DNA of 64,000 nucleotides from Sipunculus nudus (Eukaryota > Annelida > Sipuncula > Golfingiida > Sipunculidae), in contig CM049321.1 of assembly GCA_026874595.1 (NCBI GenBank), positions 23,181,979 through 23,245,978 on the forward strand, in the 5' to 3' direction. Each line of letters begins with the position of its first letter. The first letter of the stretch is position 1. Shown here piece after piece: positions 11,516-24,329 of this stretch. The translations under genes were made by a program, and so were the position numbers. Under the pieces are notes generated by a model. That model worked only from the letters and a program-made list of their open reading frames with translations, was not told the DNA's origin and did no database searches.

Positions 11516-12667
11516 GTTAATATGTATCGGATCGTATATTGTATCCTGATCGAAATATCGCAATATTTATCAGATCGTCGGATAATGAATGGTACATCAT
11601 TTCGTTATTCAGTCTTCGTCGCTATGATTATCAAGTAGATCACAAGAGGATCACAAATATTAGTTTCATATATTAAAAAGTCAACTTCGACCAAATTCGT
11701 AATGTAAGAACAAAAAAATAACGAATTGTTACCAATGACTTTTGGCAAAAACAACCATAGTTTCACCAGAATTAGGAGACTGACGAATCCGAAGGGGAAC
11801 TTCGAAATAACTCTTTATTGCTAGCTATCCACATCTCGTCAGCTAAAGTTGGGAGTATTAATGAGTAAGTGAAGTAGACATATGATACTTAATGTAGGCT
11901 AGCTGGTGTTGTTACTCTTTACACAAGCTTTCTGGGATACGGCCCCCGTACAGTTAGCGTTAACAGAATGGAGACATTTACTTCCATCCAAAAAAGAAAT
12001 AACATAAAAAATTGTACTTATGCAAGCTTATAATGACTGCTAACAAATACTAGGAAAGTATGGACACGATCATATTGGTGTTTTTACATGCATGAAATGC
12101 TGGCGCGTGTCCTTTTTATTTTTTAAATCTATGCCCAATTCATATGTATTTCTATTATTAAAATATTTTCTCCCATTCGGCTTTGATCTCAGTAGGGCTC
12201 ATATTTCGGATTATAATTCATGATATAACTTCGATTTACTAAAATATTTTAAACATTGGCGTAGCAGTTTCTCGAGGTGCATTTACGCCTACATATTCTG
12301 ACCTAAATATTCGACCACAGGTGAAATTATATTGACCGGAACCATGCGCAAAAATCAAACACTAATTAACAAGGGAAGATGTGATTGGGGATCCGTATTC
12401 CGAGAAACTATATAAACAAGTTTTCAATAGATTTTTATACCCACTAGTCTTTTAAGTAATTATGTTGAAGAAAAGGGAGCAGGAAAAGGTTTCAGCCGAA
12501 ATATTACGTATGGTATTTCATCTATCAAACAAAAGATTTGGCGTATCATTTGAAATGAGTGCATGCAAACCCGCAAAGCGAACATTGCAGCCCTTACAGA
12601 GGTTGAGGGGTCATTCAAATGTGGCAAGTGAATAAAAAGATATGCCGGCTTGATATGGTGAAGTCTT

Positions 12668-12673
12668 TTTATT
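12668..12673 (-). promoter_or_regulatory. Polyadenylation signal AATAAA, copy B
   Basis: AATAAA on the minus strand about 255 nt downstream of the copy B stop codon. The flanking sequence (GTGAAGTC/TTTTATTTGTTTAAAAATA on the plus strand) is conserved at the same distance in copy A. Confidence 0.5.
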
Positions 12674-12924
12674 TGTTTAAAAATACTTATCAAAATAGCT
12701 GGAAACTATACACAAAGATCAATGACGCGTATTATCAATAGGTATCGTATTGCACTACATTTTGGTATTATATCTATATAAGCTGACCGATGCCTGGGCC
12801 TAATTATCGTGAACCCTAGTAGTACAACATTGTAAAAGACGAAGTAAAAAGATGATTTATGATGAATTTTGGTCGTCGCTGCTTTTGTCGTGCAGAGCTC
12901 TCGACGAAATGTTGCCACGTGACG

Positions 12925-13067
12925 TCACAGTTTGCTGTCGTCTGCTTTCTTCGGGAGGTACCGCCGCAGGAAGTGGAGAATTTTAGGCCAGGCGTCCTCT
13001 TGTGCGCGTGCGTGGGCATACATTTCACCTCCCCATATGAAATTCATATCTATAATAAATGTTTGAC

Positions 13068-13126
<59 letters not shown>

Positions 13127-16100
13127 ATATAATATATTAACATATTGATTAAATATAGAGATATATTTTGCAAAGTTATATGATTTTGTGGAAAAAAGTA
13201 AGGTGTCATGTTAATAGGAAGGAAACCCTAATAACCTCTTACAATGTTCGAATCCACATAGCATTAACAGAGGCAGCGTCCTTACCGCAGCCCGTCCAAA
13301 AACGGAGGAAATGTGTTTTGGGAGATAATTAAGGAAGGCCTATAAATTCTTTTTGTGTAAAAATGACAAATGATATGTGCACTCTGTCGATATCGTGGGG
13401 AATAGTTTATCCGACTTATTAATAATAAATTTAACGCCTGTCTTAACCCCATCTCATGAACCCCATCTCCCTGTCTCAACCCAAGTTTTTGCCAGGTGTG
13501 GGGGTCGTTAACCTCTGAATAATTACTCCGAGTCTAGGTCCAATATAAAGAACATGTTCTAATTTCCGTCACACCCAGTTACATTGTTCGAACTAGGACC
13601 GTTCTCTACGGCACTCAACAAACTGTTTTTCATATGCTATTTTAATGCATATATATCAATAACAATTTATACCGGTTTTGTGAACTTGTGTTCCTGATTT
13701 CAGACTATATTTTTATCACTGGCTCCGACACGTGGCAAATGTGAACATATACACTTGAAATGAAAACTGATTTTTATCTGACCTACTTTGTTCTCCTTTA
13801 TTCTACACAGAACCAGTCTTCATTCTGGGAGGGCCGGAAATGAGCTGGGAACAAGTCAATGCAGCTTACCGTACTGTTTGTGATAAGAGGCATAGTTTAG
13901 CGGAACATATGGCGGTTCAATGAAGTGTCCAGCTCCGGGGTAGAGTAGTGAATATAAGTTGTCTTTCTTCCATTTCTTGTTTTTCTCCTGAAGTTCGGAC
14001 GCCGCTGTGGGGGCCATATTCTGATCGTCAGTCCCCTGTATTACTAAAAGTGCCCCCTTGGCGTCCTCAACCTAACAATAATAAAAACATTGAAATACTG
14101 ATAAGTACAGATAATATGAATATTTGAATCTGTGAATCGCAATATTCTGGGTTTTTTTTTTAAATAAATAACTAAAATATTGTGGTTGGCTTGACATTCG
14201 CATGTTGAAATGTTGCGATATTTTCTTTTTTTTTATGTTTAGGGTGTTTTTTGTGATCTAACCTGAAATCTATAGTAAGTTTATGTGATAATTTGTTACT
14301 GTGTTGACGCGAGTATGTCCATCCCTAAAATTAACTTTTTTTAAAGTAATTAATCATCTTTTCTCCAGTGATGTATTTGAGTTCACACCATCCGAGTCCG
14401 AGTACAAGTCCGTGTCCAGGCCACTCGAGTTTAAGTCCATGACCGATTCTACCTTCTTCCAGTCCGAGTTATTTGAAACCCGAATCAAAGTCCGGGTCCA
14501 AAATAAATATCCTTAGTACATTTTAAACGGAAATTCCAGATACTTATGTACATTTATAAGTTAGTCCAAACATGCTTTTATTAAAATGGTTCATTACATT
14601 TATAACTCCCGATGCTGAGGAAAACTTGTTATATAGTGTTATTATTTGGTAAAATTCTGTTGGTGGTTCGAAGTGTACATACTTAAGTCTTTATAATGGG
14701 TGACAGAGTATTTTTTTTTGTTGGACTTGAGATTGAGTCGAACTGATTTTCGAGTCCTTACCTCCGAGTTCAAGTCCGAGTCAAGGACCCTCGAGTCAAA
14801 GTCCGAGTTTCTAAAAAGGTGGACTCGAGAATACATTACTGATTTTTTTTTTTCATTTACAGAGTGTGCTGCGGATCAACAGATGTTTAATAAAAACCAA
14901 ACTTATCAAAACAAGTGAGGTAACTTAACTGACCATTGTATAAATGATTGCTCAGCTTTCCTGATAGGTTTTCTTATACTGACTTATATAAATCAGGACT
15001 TGACTCCTGACTCGACCCTACCTGTTTTGCCACCCCTAGTCCTTCCTGGCTTGATGATCGTGATAGTTTAGATTATCATTACATGTTTTGATCTCACCTT
15101 GATTCGAGCTTCAGGGACCTTCCGTCTCACCACCTCTCTCGTTGCGACTCCTTCGCTCGTAACTTCACAAAGGGTGGCATCAAAACTGTCAGTGTTTAAA
15201 TTAATGACAATAATGTATATATTTTATATTTGAATGATATATAATATATATATATATCAGTATGTGTATATTTATATAAATATTTTTATGTTACGGAACC
15301 CAATATAAACAGATCACGTATGCGTGAGAAACACAAATTTTGTAATGGAGATAAAAAAAATCAGATTCTTTAACACTAGGCAGCGTGAAATGTCTAGGGG
15401 AATGAATAAAGAAGTCAGTGGTTTTTTGTTAACAAATAACCATAATTTATTCTTAAAACACCCCTAAAATTACAATACACTTAATCAATACAATTATACA
15501 GTAAAACAGCGGTATAACAACAAATTAATACAATCACACAGTAAAATACACGAAGTGTACAGTACCTGGATACCACCACCTCACAACGATAAGTGCTTTA
15601 AATGTGTACTCTCGGAGAATGACAGTCCAGTGTAAAGCTCTTGTAACAATCCAGAGAGTAAACTGAAGTCCAAAAGAAAATCTATAATTGCCGCACTCGT
15701 TGGATAAGGTCCCAGAAACTGACACACGCTTCGGCGTCCATTTTGTTACGAAGACAAATGGCTCAGGGGAAAATACTGAGCCGATCCGGGAATCGAACCC
15801 ATAACGGCGGCGTACAAGTCCGGCGTACCAACCGCTTTGCTAGAAAAGCAAGCTTCACTAGCGAGACAGTTAGGTACGCTTTTATGTCACCCCGTAACAC
15901 ACCCCCCTCTTAAGAGCGTTCTGCTAACGGAAAAAAAGACTAGTTATCCCAGGAGTCACAATTTGGTGAGCTTATTCCCTGGGCAACAAAGTTACCGTCA
16001 CGTTGGACATGCCCCCATTTCGTTACGAAGACAAATTGCTCAGGGGAAAATACTGGGCCGATCCGGGATTCGAACCCATAACGGTGGCGCACAAGTCCGG

Positions 16101-17088
16101 CGTACCAACCGCTTCGCTAGAAAAGCAAGCTTCACTAGCGAGACAGTTCGGTCCGCTTTTATGTCACCCCGTAACAATATAAATATATTTTATTACGGAA
16201 CCCAACAACAACAGATTACGTTGTCGTGACGAGCATAAATTTTGTTATAGAGATAAAAAAATCAGATTTGCAACACTAGGCAGCGTGAAATGTCTAGGGG
16301 AATGAATAAAGAAGTCAGTGGTTTTTTTTAAAGAAATAATTATAATTTATTCTTAAAACAATCCTAACATTACAATACACTAAAGCAATACAATTACACA
16401 GTATAACAACATTATAAGAGTAAATCAATACAATAACACAGTATAATAAATAAAGTGTACAGTACCTGGATAACACCACTGTCACAGCGACATCAAGTCC
16501 TTTAAAACGTGTAATCCAGATGAACAGTTCACATAAATCTTCTCAGAGAATAATAGTCCAGTTTAATCACAAAATCAGTCGGTTGTAATCCAAAAGTGAA
16601 GTTCTTGTAATAATCCCGAAAGCAAACTGGAGACAGGCCGCACTAAATCTGCATAGAGTTCGTAGAATCCCTGACACTACTGCAATTATCGTATATGTCC
16701 AATACTGATTCAGACTCTTCTGTGTCCGCTGGAATATTTCTTTCTCTTTCCCCAGGCTCTAAAACACAGCCCCTATTTATAAGTTTTCATCCGAAAATTC
16801 TAGAAACTTTATTTCACGAACAATCGAAAGAACCCAACAATACATAATACACACGCCCAAAGAACATTGCAAGACACGCGCTCATAGAGCGCGACCGGCC
16901 CAGAAGGTTCTAGAATAGCATGAGCGCTGTGTTTCTACACGTCAGAGTTCAACCAGTGCGGATTACACCGAGCCTGCAACACCCGGCCAGGCGAGGTTGC
17001 TACAGCAACGAGCCACGCCCGCGCAACACGAATCAAGTGTCAACAACACATGTAACAGACATCTGTAACAATTTATATATATGAGCAC

Positions 17089-17156
<68 letters not shown>

Positions 17157-18503
17157 CTGTATGATATATGTTTATTTATAGCGGGCAACTTTTATTGTTT
17201 GTATTATTACTATTTGAGATATTTACACATACACTTTATATGTTTATAATTGACTTACTCTATACATCCCTGGCGAACACCTTTATACAAGTGCTCAAAA
17301 AGGATTATATAGTCGTTGGTGTTTATGCATACAGCTGCCTTTACCTGAAAATTAAAAAAAAGAATATAATTAGGAGAGGTATACATAATAAGCTTTCAAA
17401 ATTAAAATACAAAGGTTGATAATAATTACCATCTATAAGTGTGCGAATCGAATCATTACATATAATACGGACGACATCTAAATTCTGAGGTGGGGGGGGG
17501 GGTGCATTGGGAATAATGTGGGGGAGTAGAAGCGCAGAACATACTATAGAACCCGTTTGCATATTTGTGCTGCTATGAGCAATTAAAGGTATAGTGTTTT
17601 TTTTGTTTTCTTAAGTAAGTAAAATATTGAGGGGGGGGGGGGGGGGGGGGTTCACCTTCCCTCTAAATCCTGTCCTGGACCCGGCTCACACATTTTGCCT
17701 GTGACATTGGCTTTAGATTGAACCAACATCGGGACACATCGGGTGACATCGGGATTGAGAGAAGATCGGGGGAGAATTCGTTACAATATTGGACATGTTC
17801 AAATTATTTAGAAACAGAGTGAATTCGTGACACATCGGGTGACATTGGCACGGATCGGGTTGTAATCGTGACAACATAAGGGTGCCTTTAAAGCTCTCAA
17901 CGTTGTCACCTGATGAGTCCCGATACGGTGTGCACCAGTGTCAACCTGATGTAAAGCTGATGCCATCTTTTGAGACATAACAAAAGCCTTGTTATAATGT
18001 GTGTGAGCCTTGTCTCAGGCATGTCTTGCTAGATATGTTCCCATTTTGTATTAACACATTTGTCATTAAGTCATATTACGTATGATAGGATAACTGATAA
18101 GTAAACGCCACAAATCCAACCTTGTCACACACGCTACTGGTGAACATGCAGATTTCTCCTCCTTTAGAAATTCCGATCATACCCACGCCGCCAGGTGTCG
18201 CTCTCGGATGAACGGCCAGCCATTCTGTAGCGTCCTGAAGATAAAGCATTACTGTTTGCACCAGGAGCGTTTGCTTTCATTCCCGTTCGTGTCTTGTGTG
18301 TGCGTTTGTTTACAACATAAAGGGGCGTTCACACCTATCCGTATTTTTTCCTTCCGCACCCGCACCCGCTTCCGTCATCCGTCGTCCGCCATCCGTTGTC
18401 TCTGTTCACACCTATCCGCGCTTTTTCCGTCCGCACCCACACTCATCGCCTTTGTTTTATATAAAATACACTATTATCTTTCACATATGTTTATATATAT
18501 ATG

Positions 18504-18568
<65 letters not shown>

Positions 18569-18730
18569 TTCGAATCTAATCTAATAACAAATAATGTATT
18601 ACCAGGAACCCTCTTAAACTTGAATTTGACCAAATTCGTGTAATTGAGGTTTAGAACTTTGATTCATTCTAAAACCCTCGTTTCCACAAGGGCGCTTGAA
18701 TTATTCTCCAAACATTATGTTTAAATCATA

Positions 18731-18788
<58 letters not shown>

Positions 18789-19548
18789 CTTTATATAATA
18801 GGTTATATTTTATTTCTCGTGGGCTTACTATTAACTTTATTTTATATCCATTGACTTATTAGTCTTTATTCCAAATTACCCAGCCCCCGCTTCTTTGGTG
18901 ATTTATATGCATGATTTTACTTATAAAATTCCTTTAATTATATCAATAAATAATTAAAACTTTCCCGAGCGTGAGAGTGAGGCATTAAATGCCCCCGCGC
19001 AGGTTCCAACTTATCAAAGTGAAAATCAAACACTTGTGTCATTTTCTATCAAGGGGAAGACACAAGGACATTCCAGAATATCCCCTATTATATTACGTCA
19101 TAGTATGGATTCCCGTCCGCACCCGTCGTCCGCTTCCGTCGTGAATCGGTCCCAGACCGATTTGTGCGGACGGTGTGACGGGTGCGGGTGCGGAAGCGGA
19201 TAGGTGTGAATGCCCTATGTAATTTTAACTGACTCAAATTTGACGGACGACGGATGACGGAAGCGGGTGCGGGTGCGGAAGGAAAGAACGGATAGGTGTG
19301 AACGCCCCTTAACTCCTGCAATCATGAACAGAATCTTAAGAAATTGTCAGGACATTTCGGAAATCGGTCATTGAAGAATCGATTAGATTTTTGTGTGAAT
19401 CCGGAAAATGATCCGGATACAGAAACGTCATTAAGGAATATTAAAAAGGAATTATTTCAAGGCAATTTACATAAACATAAGTCATTTTTGGTAAGGATTC
19501 CACGGAATAAGTGTTTTATTGTAAGTATACGCATGTCACTGGTGTGTA

Positions 19549-19603
<55 letters not shown>

Positions 19604-22510
19604 CTCTGCCAGTATGACAACCCTGAGCATAAGTTTAAATCCGCACCAGACTTTCCATTAGGAAAAAATGATCAGTCAACTATCAGCCGTTTTTATATGG
19701 CTGCTCAGGTATTATAACTTCTTATAGTGAATCTCCAGCAAAATTTCCTTTATATTAATCGGTCATATAAGGTATTAAAAAACACAAAAATAGCTTTAGG
19801 TCAGGTAATTACGAGGAGCAAATCATTTCGGTTACTTACAACAAAATACTGTAGATCGATTTGGTTTATGTCCTTAGGAAGGTCTTCATAATCAAAGAAT
19901 GCAAGAGATAAGGTAAGAAAGCCTCGGGATGCGAGCAGGGCGGCTCTATGTTCCTTCATTCCACCGGCTAAACCATACAGGTCGATTAACGCTGGAAACG
20001 GACCGGGCCCTAGAAAATAACAATCACACTTAATAAACCTCTTGATGCGAGCAGGGCGGCTCTATGTTCGTTCAGTCCAACAGCAGTATACCATACATGT
20101 CAATCAGGGCCGGGAACAGACCTGGAACTAGTAAACGTTAAATAACAGATTAACAGATTAATTAACAGAGGAGGCAAGAAAGGAACGGAGCGGGTACTTG
20201 CAAATAACATTAACACTTAATGAACTAGAAATCTGCATCCCAACAGATACATGCCTCCGCCATGAAAGCACAAGTTTCAACGAGGGACCCATGAGTCTCG
20301 ACGCTCATCTGAATTTTTTTTAAAGGATAGGCGGAAGAGCTCTTTCAAAATATGGAAGCCCACCTGTCTACCCAATGTTATCATCCATATGCTAATTTTG
20401 AATGGCTAGGCCTGTGACCTTGACCTGTAACCTAATGACCTAATTATCAAAAGGAACCTTCCTCTGTTGGCAGGTGCACCACGTGGAAGAGGGAAGGTTT
20501 TGGATGATAAGTTTAACTTAAAATACATTCACAATCTTGTTAGAAAGAGGGTGCTATGGCCTTAACCTTTGACCTCACGACCCAAAAACCAAAAGGGTTG
20601 TTGAATTACTGGTTGGTCATATATAAATCTGGTTTGAAACCAATATGTCAACCAAAACTGGAGTAATCATCTAAAAACAAATATGCAGACAGATGGCCCT
20701 GTATTCTTGACCTTTGACCTTGTGACCACGAAACAAATCAGGTGCTTCTCCTATTGGAGGTCAGCTATGTGTGCAAGATGGAAGGTTCGGGATGAAAAGT
20801 TTGGCTTAAAATGCATCCACCATCTTTCTGATTATGTGGTTCCTGTGACCTTGACTTCATGACTCCTAAGTTCTTGCGTTAGAGATTGGCCATATATAAG
20901 TCCAATTTGAAATCCATATGTCAATCAAAACTGGAATTATCACCAGGAAACAAATTGGACGGACACTCAAAAAGACGAACAGACAGACGGACAGTGTAAT
21001 TATTCTAGGGCATCCGCTTATTCAAGTGATGCCCTTATAAACAACACAAGGTTTCAAGACACAAATGAAACCACAGAAAAAACTGAAGAAACCAATCATA
21101 ATCAATAAACACGTAGGGGTTCAGGACACTGGATGAAACCACAGTTGAAAAACATACATATTTGCTGTCGTTTGACAGTCTCAAAAACAGGAAAAAAATC
21201 CTAAAAAATTAGAAATAATACAGGTGGCGCCACCAATTTCCAGAAACTGACAACACTAGTCATGGTCAATTTTAATGCAATATTCAGGGCAATCAATATA
21301 TTAATTATCAAGATACTGGAGGTTTAGTATCAATTGTTTTATGATTATGGGGGTATTTACAAGCCCCGTAGCTCGGAGGATATAGGTCACACTGACTTAA
21401 TTCTAGGTTTCCCAGGAGATTTTTTTATTGAACTCATGATGTACGCTAAGAAGTTTCTTCGTCTAGGGGTTTCGATTTGTGCCCTGCTAACGGATGATGG
21501 ACAAAACGCTATATCTCAGTTGACTTTCAGTCAGCTGACCTTAAAACGCTCTGTGAACACAGTGGACACCGTCACTCCGAGGTACTGAGCGCTCGACCGT
21601 GCCTAGAACCTTCTGTGCATTCACTTATTTTTGGTTCATACATGCATAAGTGACCGTACATGTGTGGATATTCCTTGATGACGCTACAGAATCCGAAACA
21701 GAGACTGAATCAACACCAAGGTCGAATCGGTTCTTCCTTGTCCCATTCCCGAATTAATCTGATATTTTCCTGAGATTCTGGTAATGATTGCGTGAGCTAT
21801 GCTGTTAGCAAATACACACACATACCCATACACGAACGGAAATGAACGCATACTCTAGCGACGGATTAAGTATCTGTAACACAACCTAGCGAAAGTTTGC
21901 TATTACTCCTACAAATTATAGTTGTCTATATGGGTATATGTATACGTATGTATATTAGCCTTTATCAATGCACCAGGAGCTATATATACTTAAATTATAA
22001 ATACAAAAAAGTGCAAACTAATAATTTAATATATGATATTATCACATTTCAAAGTTAAAGTGCTTTTCATGAATATATTTTAAGACATTCAGGCAGTTGG
22101 AATATGGTTCACGTTCCGACAGACTCCGACCCGTACAAAATAGACTTTGATTCGAACCTAATAGGGAAGGACTGGGCCTAGAATTCGCACTCTTTTGGTT
22201 TGGACTCTACTACAACACTGTATACAAATAAATTACCTGCTGGTATGAATAATGTTCCTCTCAGCTGGTCATCTCTTATTGGTCGTCTGGTGACCCCTTG
22301 ACCCAAATAACCTCGTGTCACGACCTGCTGACCCAGAAAACTTTCCATCAGTCTGGAGTGAGAGCACGTGCTTGCGTCAAGATGGCCATCAAAAACTGAT
22401 ATGGGTACTGTGTATGGTATGGTGACGTCCTTTTTACTTAGCGCGAGTCCGCGTGTTTGTCCAGGTGCTTGTTTCATACTCCAGAATAAACCCATAGGCT
22501 CCACTCCTGA

Positions 22511-22575
<65 letters not shown>

Positions 22576-22581
22576 CTACAG

Positions 22582-22628
<47 letters not shown>

Positions 22629-23438
22629 TGTAGTGAATTTAGTGTTGTTTTTCCTCTTTCATTATATATAGGTGTTTGTGTGTGATTTGAAAACTCGTTA
22701 ATGGTTCAATGTCGACTCTAAGATGCACAGATAACTAGATGTTACAAGTACTTAATAATGAATGATTCTGTTTCATTCTGAATTGAAGTGAGTGTAAAGG
22801 GTATGTTAGCACACCTGTGTCTATATACCCGTCAATCTGTTTGCTTTTTAATGTTTGTGTAACAACAACAAAAAAAATCAAAGTATTTTCTAATAAGAAT
22901 ACATATAAGCGAATGTGAGCCTTGAACCAAGATGGATTCCATTAAATAAGGGTCTGATAAATTTGCGATTTCATAGTCATTTCGATATCATTGTTACCTC
23001 CATCATGAGTGATGTTTTCTGCTGTGTTTGTCTGTTTGCCAGTATGTTTATGCAACAAATAACTTTTACGAAAATTTGTTGGGCAGGAGTGAGTTTATTA
23101 TCTTTTTCTGCTGATTTATATAGGGGACACATATTCGGTAGGATTTGGCGGAGGTAAGCGCTCATTATGTGTTGTCTAGCTGAAGTACCTGTATAACTGC
23201 CCCCTGTCGACGGCACTGCAGACAAGTCCACGCGTCCATTATGACTGGCCGTATAGTGAGCATGTGATATGAATATTTTATTGTTTTCGTCTATCCCGGC
23301 GGTGATTGTGATTGGTTGTGTTGCCTGGAGCCCTGTAACCTCTATTTTAATAGGGTCGTCAATGAGTGCGTGCGCAGGCGTCGCTGACACATTGACTGTG
23401 GCGCCCTCTCTGGTCAGAACTTTTGTAAGTAAGCTCAT
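12925..23438 (-). CDS. ACOT: Peroxisomal acyl-CoA thioesterase, ACOT/BAAT family (copy B), 8 exons
   Basis: Close paralogue of copy A with identical exon lengths and phases. Exons in transcript order: 23438-23189, 22506-22237, 20009-19840, 18234-18121, 17344-17259, 15185-15098, 14071-13870, 13049-12925. The spliced frame is open for 434 residues. Visible family marks are GSYTG/VEPMGLFWSM across the first junction, GPFPALIDLYG in exon 3, nucleophile Ser253 in GMIGISKGGE, QGTDDQN (Asp341/342), GAGHFIEPP (His375) and the same C-terminal SKL peroxisomal signal. Introns are longer than in copy A because they hold an LTR, a TRIM, a Harbinger-type MITE and other repeats. The block GTATCAAAACAGCGAGAG followed by GTAGGG near 24050-24070 is conserved upstream of copy C too, and may be the donor end of a 5'UTR exon. 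No coding lesion was seen, so I infer an active gene. Confidence 0.87.
13071..13136. repeat. (AT)n microsatellite upstream of ACOT exon 8, copy B
   Basis: Starts about 20 bp intronic of the exon 8 acceptor. Copy A has the same microsatellite in the same place (33402-33458), so it predates the A/B duplication. Confidence 0.9.
14380..15045. repeat. Degenerate GAGTCCGAGT-rich repeat in copy B intron 6
   Basis: Two clusters of GAGTCCGAGT/AAGTCCGAGTC variants (14390-14500 and 14735-14830). A third block, GACTCCTGACTCGACCC, leads into TTTTGCCACCCCTAG at 15030-15045. The last part resembles the end of a hAT-type MITE. The matching other end was not found. Confidence 0.35.
15289..15743 (-). mobile_element. 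Truncated LTR, R/U5 side
   Basis: Begins TGTTACGGAACCCAA and matches 16191-16670. It is interrupted at CGTCCATTT by the TRIM at 15744. The shared AATAAATTAT on the minus strand would be the LTR poly(A) signal. Confidence 0.6.
15744..16176 (-). mobile_element. Second TRIM copy (LTR-internal-LTR)
   Basis: LTRs at 15744-15899 and 16021-16176 are about 156 bp with the same minus-strand box A (TAGCGAAGCGG) and box B (GGTTCGAATCCC in the second LTR). The internal spacer has a polypurine tract beside one LTR. On the plus strand GACATGCCCCCA is a worn tRNA-Pro primer site. The second LTR starts CGTTACG instead of TGTTACG. It is inserted between two LTR fragments in copy B intron 5. Confidence 0.72.
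16191..17070 (-). mobile_element. Solo LTR of an LTR retrotransposon, 880 bp
   Basis: On the minus strand it runs TGTTACAGATG to CCGTAATA; the parallel copy at 15289 ends TG...CA. A TATA box, TATAAATA, lies at 16774-16781 minus. An AATAAA is near 16345. These give the expected U3-R-U5 order for minus orientation. No internal region is present. It is GC-richer than its surroundings at 16860-17050. Confidence 0.65.
17091..17126. repeat. (CT)n microsatellite followed by AT run
   Basis: TCTCTC run, then ATATAT to 17156, in copy B intron 5 next to the solo LTR. Confidence 0.9.
18321..19309. mobile_element. PIF/Harbinger-type MITE, 989 bp, in copy B intron 3
   Basis: Nearly perfect inverted ends of about 68 bp (18321-18389 and 19243-19309) start AGGGGCGTTCACACCTATCC. 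TAA flanks both sides (18318-18320 and 19310-19312), matching the 3-bp TWA target of Harbinger elements. A second inner pair of the same motif lies at about 18410-18450 and 19170-19216. The middle is (ATT)n/(AT)n and non-coding. It is absent from copies A and C, so it inserted after duplication. Confidence 0.75.
19551..19600. repeat. (AT)n microsatellite, copy B intron 3
   Basis: Uninterrupted AT/TA dinucleotides. The reading frame through it is an artefact. Confidence 0.9.
20042..20125 (-). repeat. Partial extra copy of ACOT exon 3 in copy B
   Basis: Degenerate duplicate of the exon 3 segment at 19920-20009, starting at the shared CTTGATGCGAGCAGGGCGGC-like sequence. It is not expected to be spliced. 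It is orthologous to the relic in copy C. Confidence 0.6.
20235..21010. repeat. Dispersed repeat rich in TGACCTTGACC blocks (copy B, intron 2)
   Basis: Paralogous to 1690-2510 and carried along by the B/C duplication. The blocks near 20412, 20570, 20705 and 20842 are more degenerate. It ends with the same AGACAGACGGACAGTGT and GGGCATCCGCTT sequence. Confidence 0.6.
21660..21880 (+). repeat. 3' tail of the same dispersed repeat (copy B, intron 2)
   Basis: ATGACGCTACAGAATCCG, GGTTCTTCCTTGTCCCATTC, GCGTGAGCTATGCTGTTAGC, then ACACACA and GAACGCATACTCTAGCGACGG. It matches 2930-3135 closely. Confidence 0.5.
22512..22571. repeat. (AT)n microsatellite at the exon 2 acceptor, copy B
   Basis: Ends within six bases of the acceptor of exon 2, leaving only CCTCAG as the non-AT part of the tract. 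Confidence 0.9.
22572..22638. repeat. Inverted repeat enclosing an (AT)n core
   Basis: ATTCACTACAGACA on the left is the exact reverse complement of TGTCTGTAGTGAAT on the right. About 40 bp of AT lies between them, so the strand could fold into a long hairpin. Confidence 0.75.
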
Positions 23439-23779
23439 ACCTATAAATATAAAATCGAGTTACAGATTAATAAACGTTTAACACCTATACTCTAATATTA
23501 TGTTCTTATATTTCTCTGTCACGAATGTTTATATGTTAATCCAAAGTGATATAAAATCACTTGTCAATTAAATTGCAGGCGTAAGTTCAATCTCATTTAA
23601 TTTTTTTTTTTAATTAAACTATTTTTTTAATCATTAGACTATTATATCACATGAACAGTGCTAAATGGCAGCACTAACTTAAATTCAACATGAACAGAAT
23701 ATTAATATTTATGAATAAATGATACAGTAGATTTATTTTTTTTTTCATAAGGTATAACAAACCAAACCTTTGTGATGCC

Positions 23780-24160
23780 CTTCTTTAAAAGGAAGTACAA
23801 TAATTATTACTACATTCCCATGGATGCGATGGACTCTAAATATTCCCAAATGCACACGGTAACGCCGCCTGTTAACAAGTAACTACACCAACACAGACGT
23901 GCACTTGGTCGTCAGTGACACGAACACAACGATACAAAGTACACATCGTGAACATCAACAGCATTTTGAACTGACTCTCTCAGATGCATGTGCATAAATT
24001 TACCACTTTGCCATGAGACCAAATCAGATAAACTTGAATTTTCCCTACCTCTCGCTGTTTTGATACCCACCCTTTGCAAAATCGAGCTACGTACGTGTAT
24101 CACCTATTATGTAGGTCACCGCGGTGATACTGACTTCTTTAAAGCGTGCCTCTGTGTTTA
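23780..24160 (-). promoter_or_regulatory. Conserved 5' region of copy B (likely non-coding exon and promoter)
   Basis: Counterpart of 5880-6320, with the conserved GTATCAAAACAGCGAGAG/GTAGGG donor-like site near 24050. Copy A has lost or replaced this block. Confidence 0.3.
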
Positions 24161-24329
24161 CTTGTAATAGGTTCTTCCAATGATTAATACAAATTTAATG
24201 ATCATGGCGACACCTAGAGTTAAGTATTTGTATTAACGCGTAATTCCTATACACGTGTATTGCTGGTGGCGACATCTACAGGCAGGATAAATGATTTAAT
24301 ATATTCAGAAAACTGGTAGAGCAGGGACA

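Noticed and set aside
17461-17660. Poly-G tracts as a regulatory G-quadruplex region
   Set aside because: Poly-G/poly-C runs recur throughout the window inside dispersed repeat fragments, so nothing points to regulation here.
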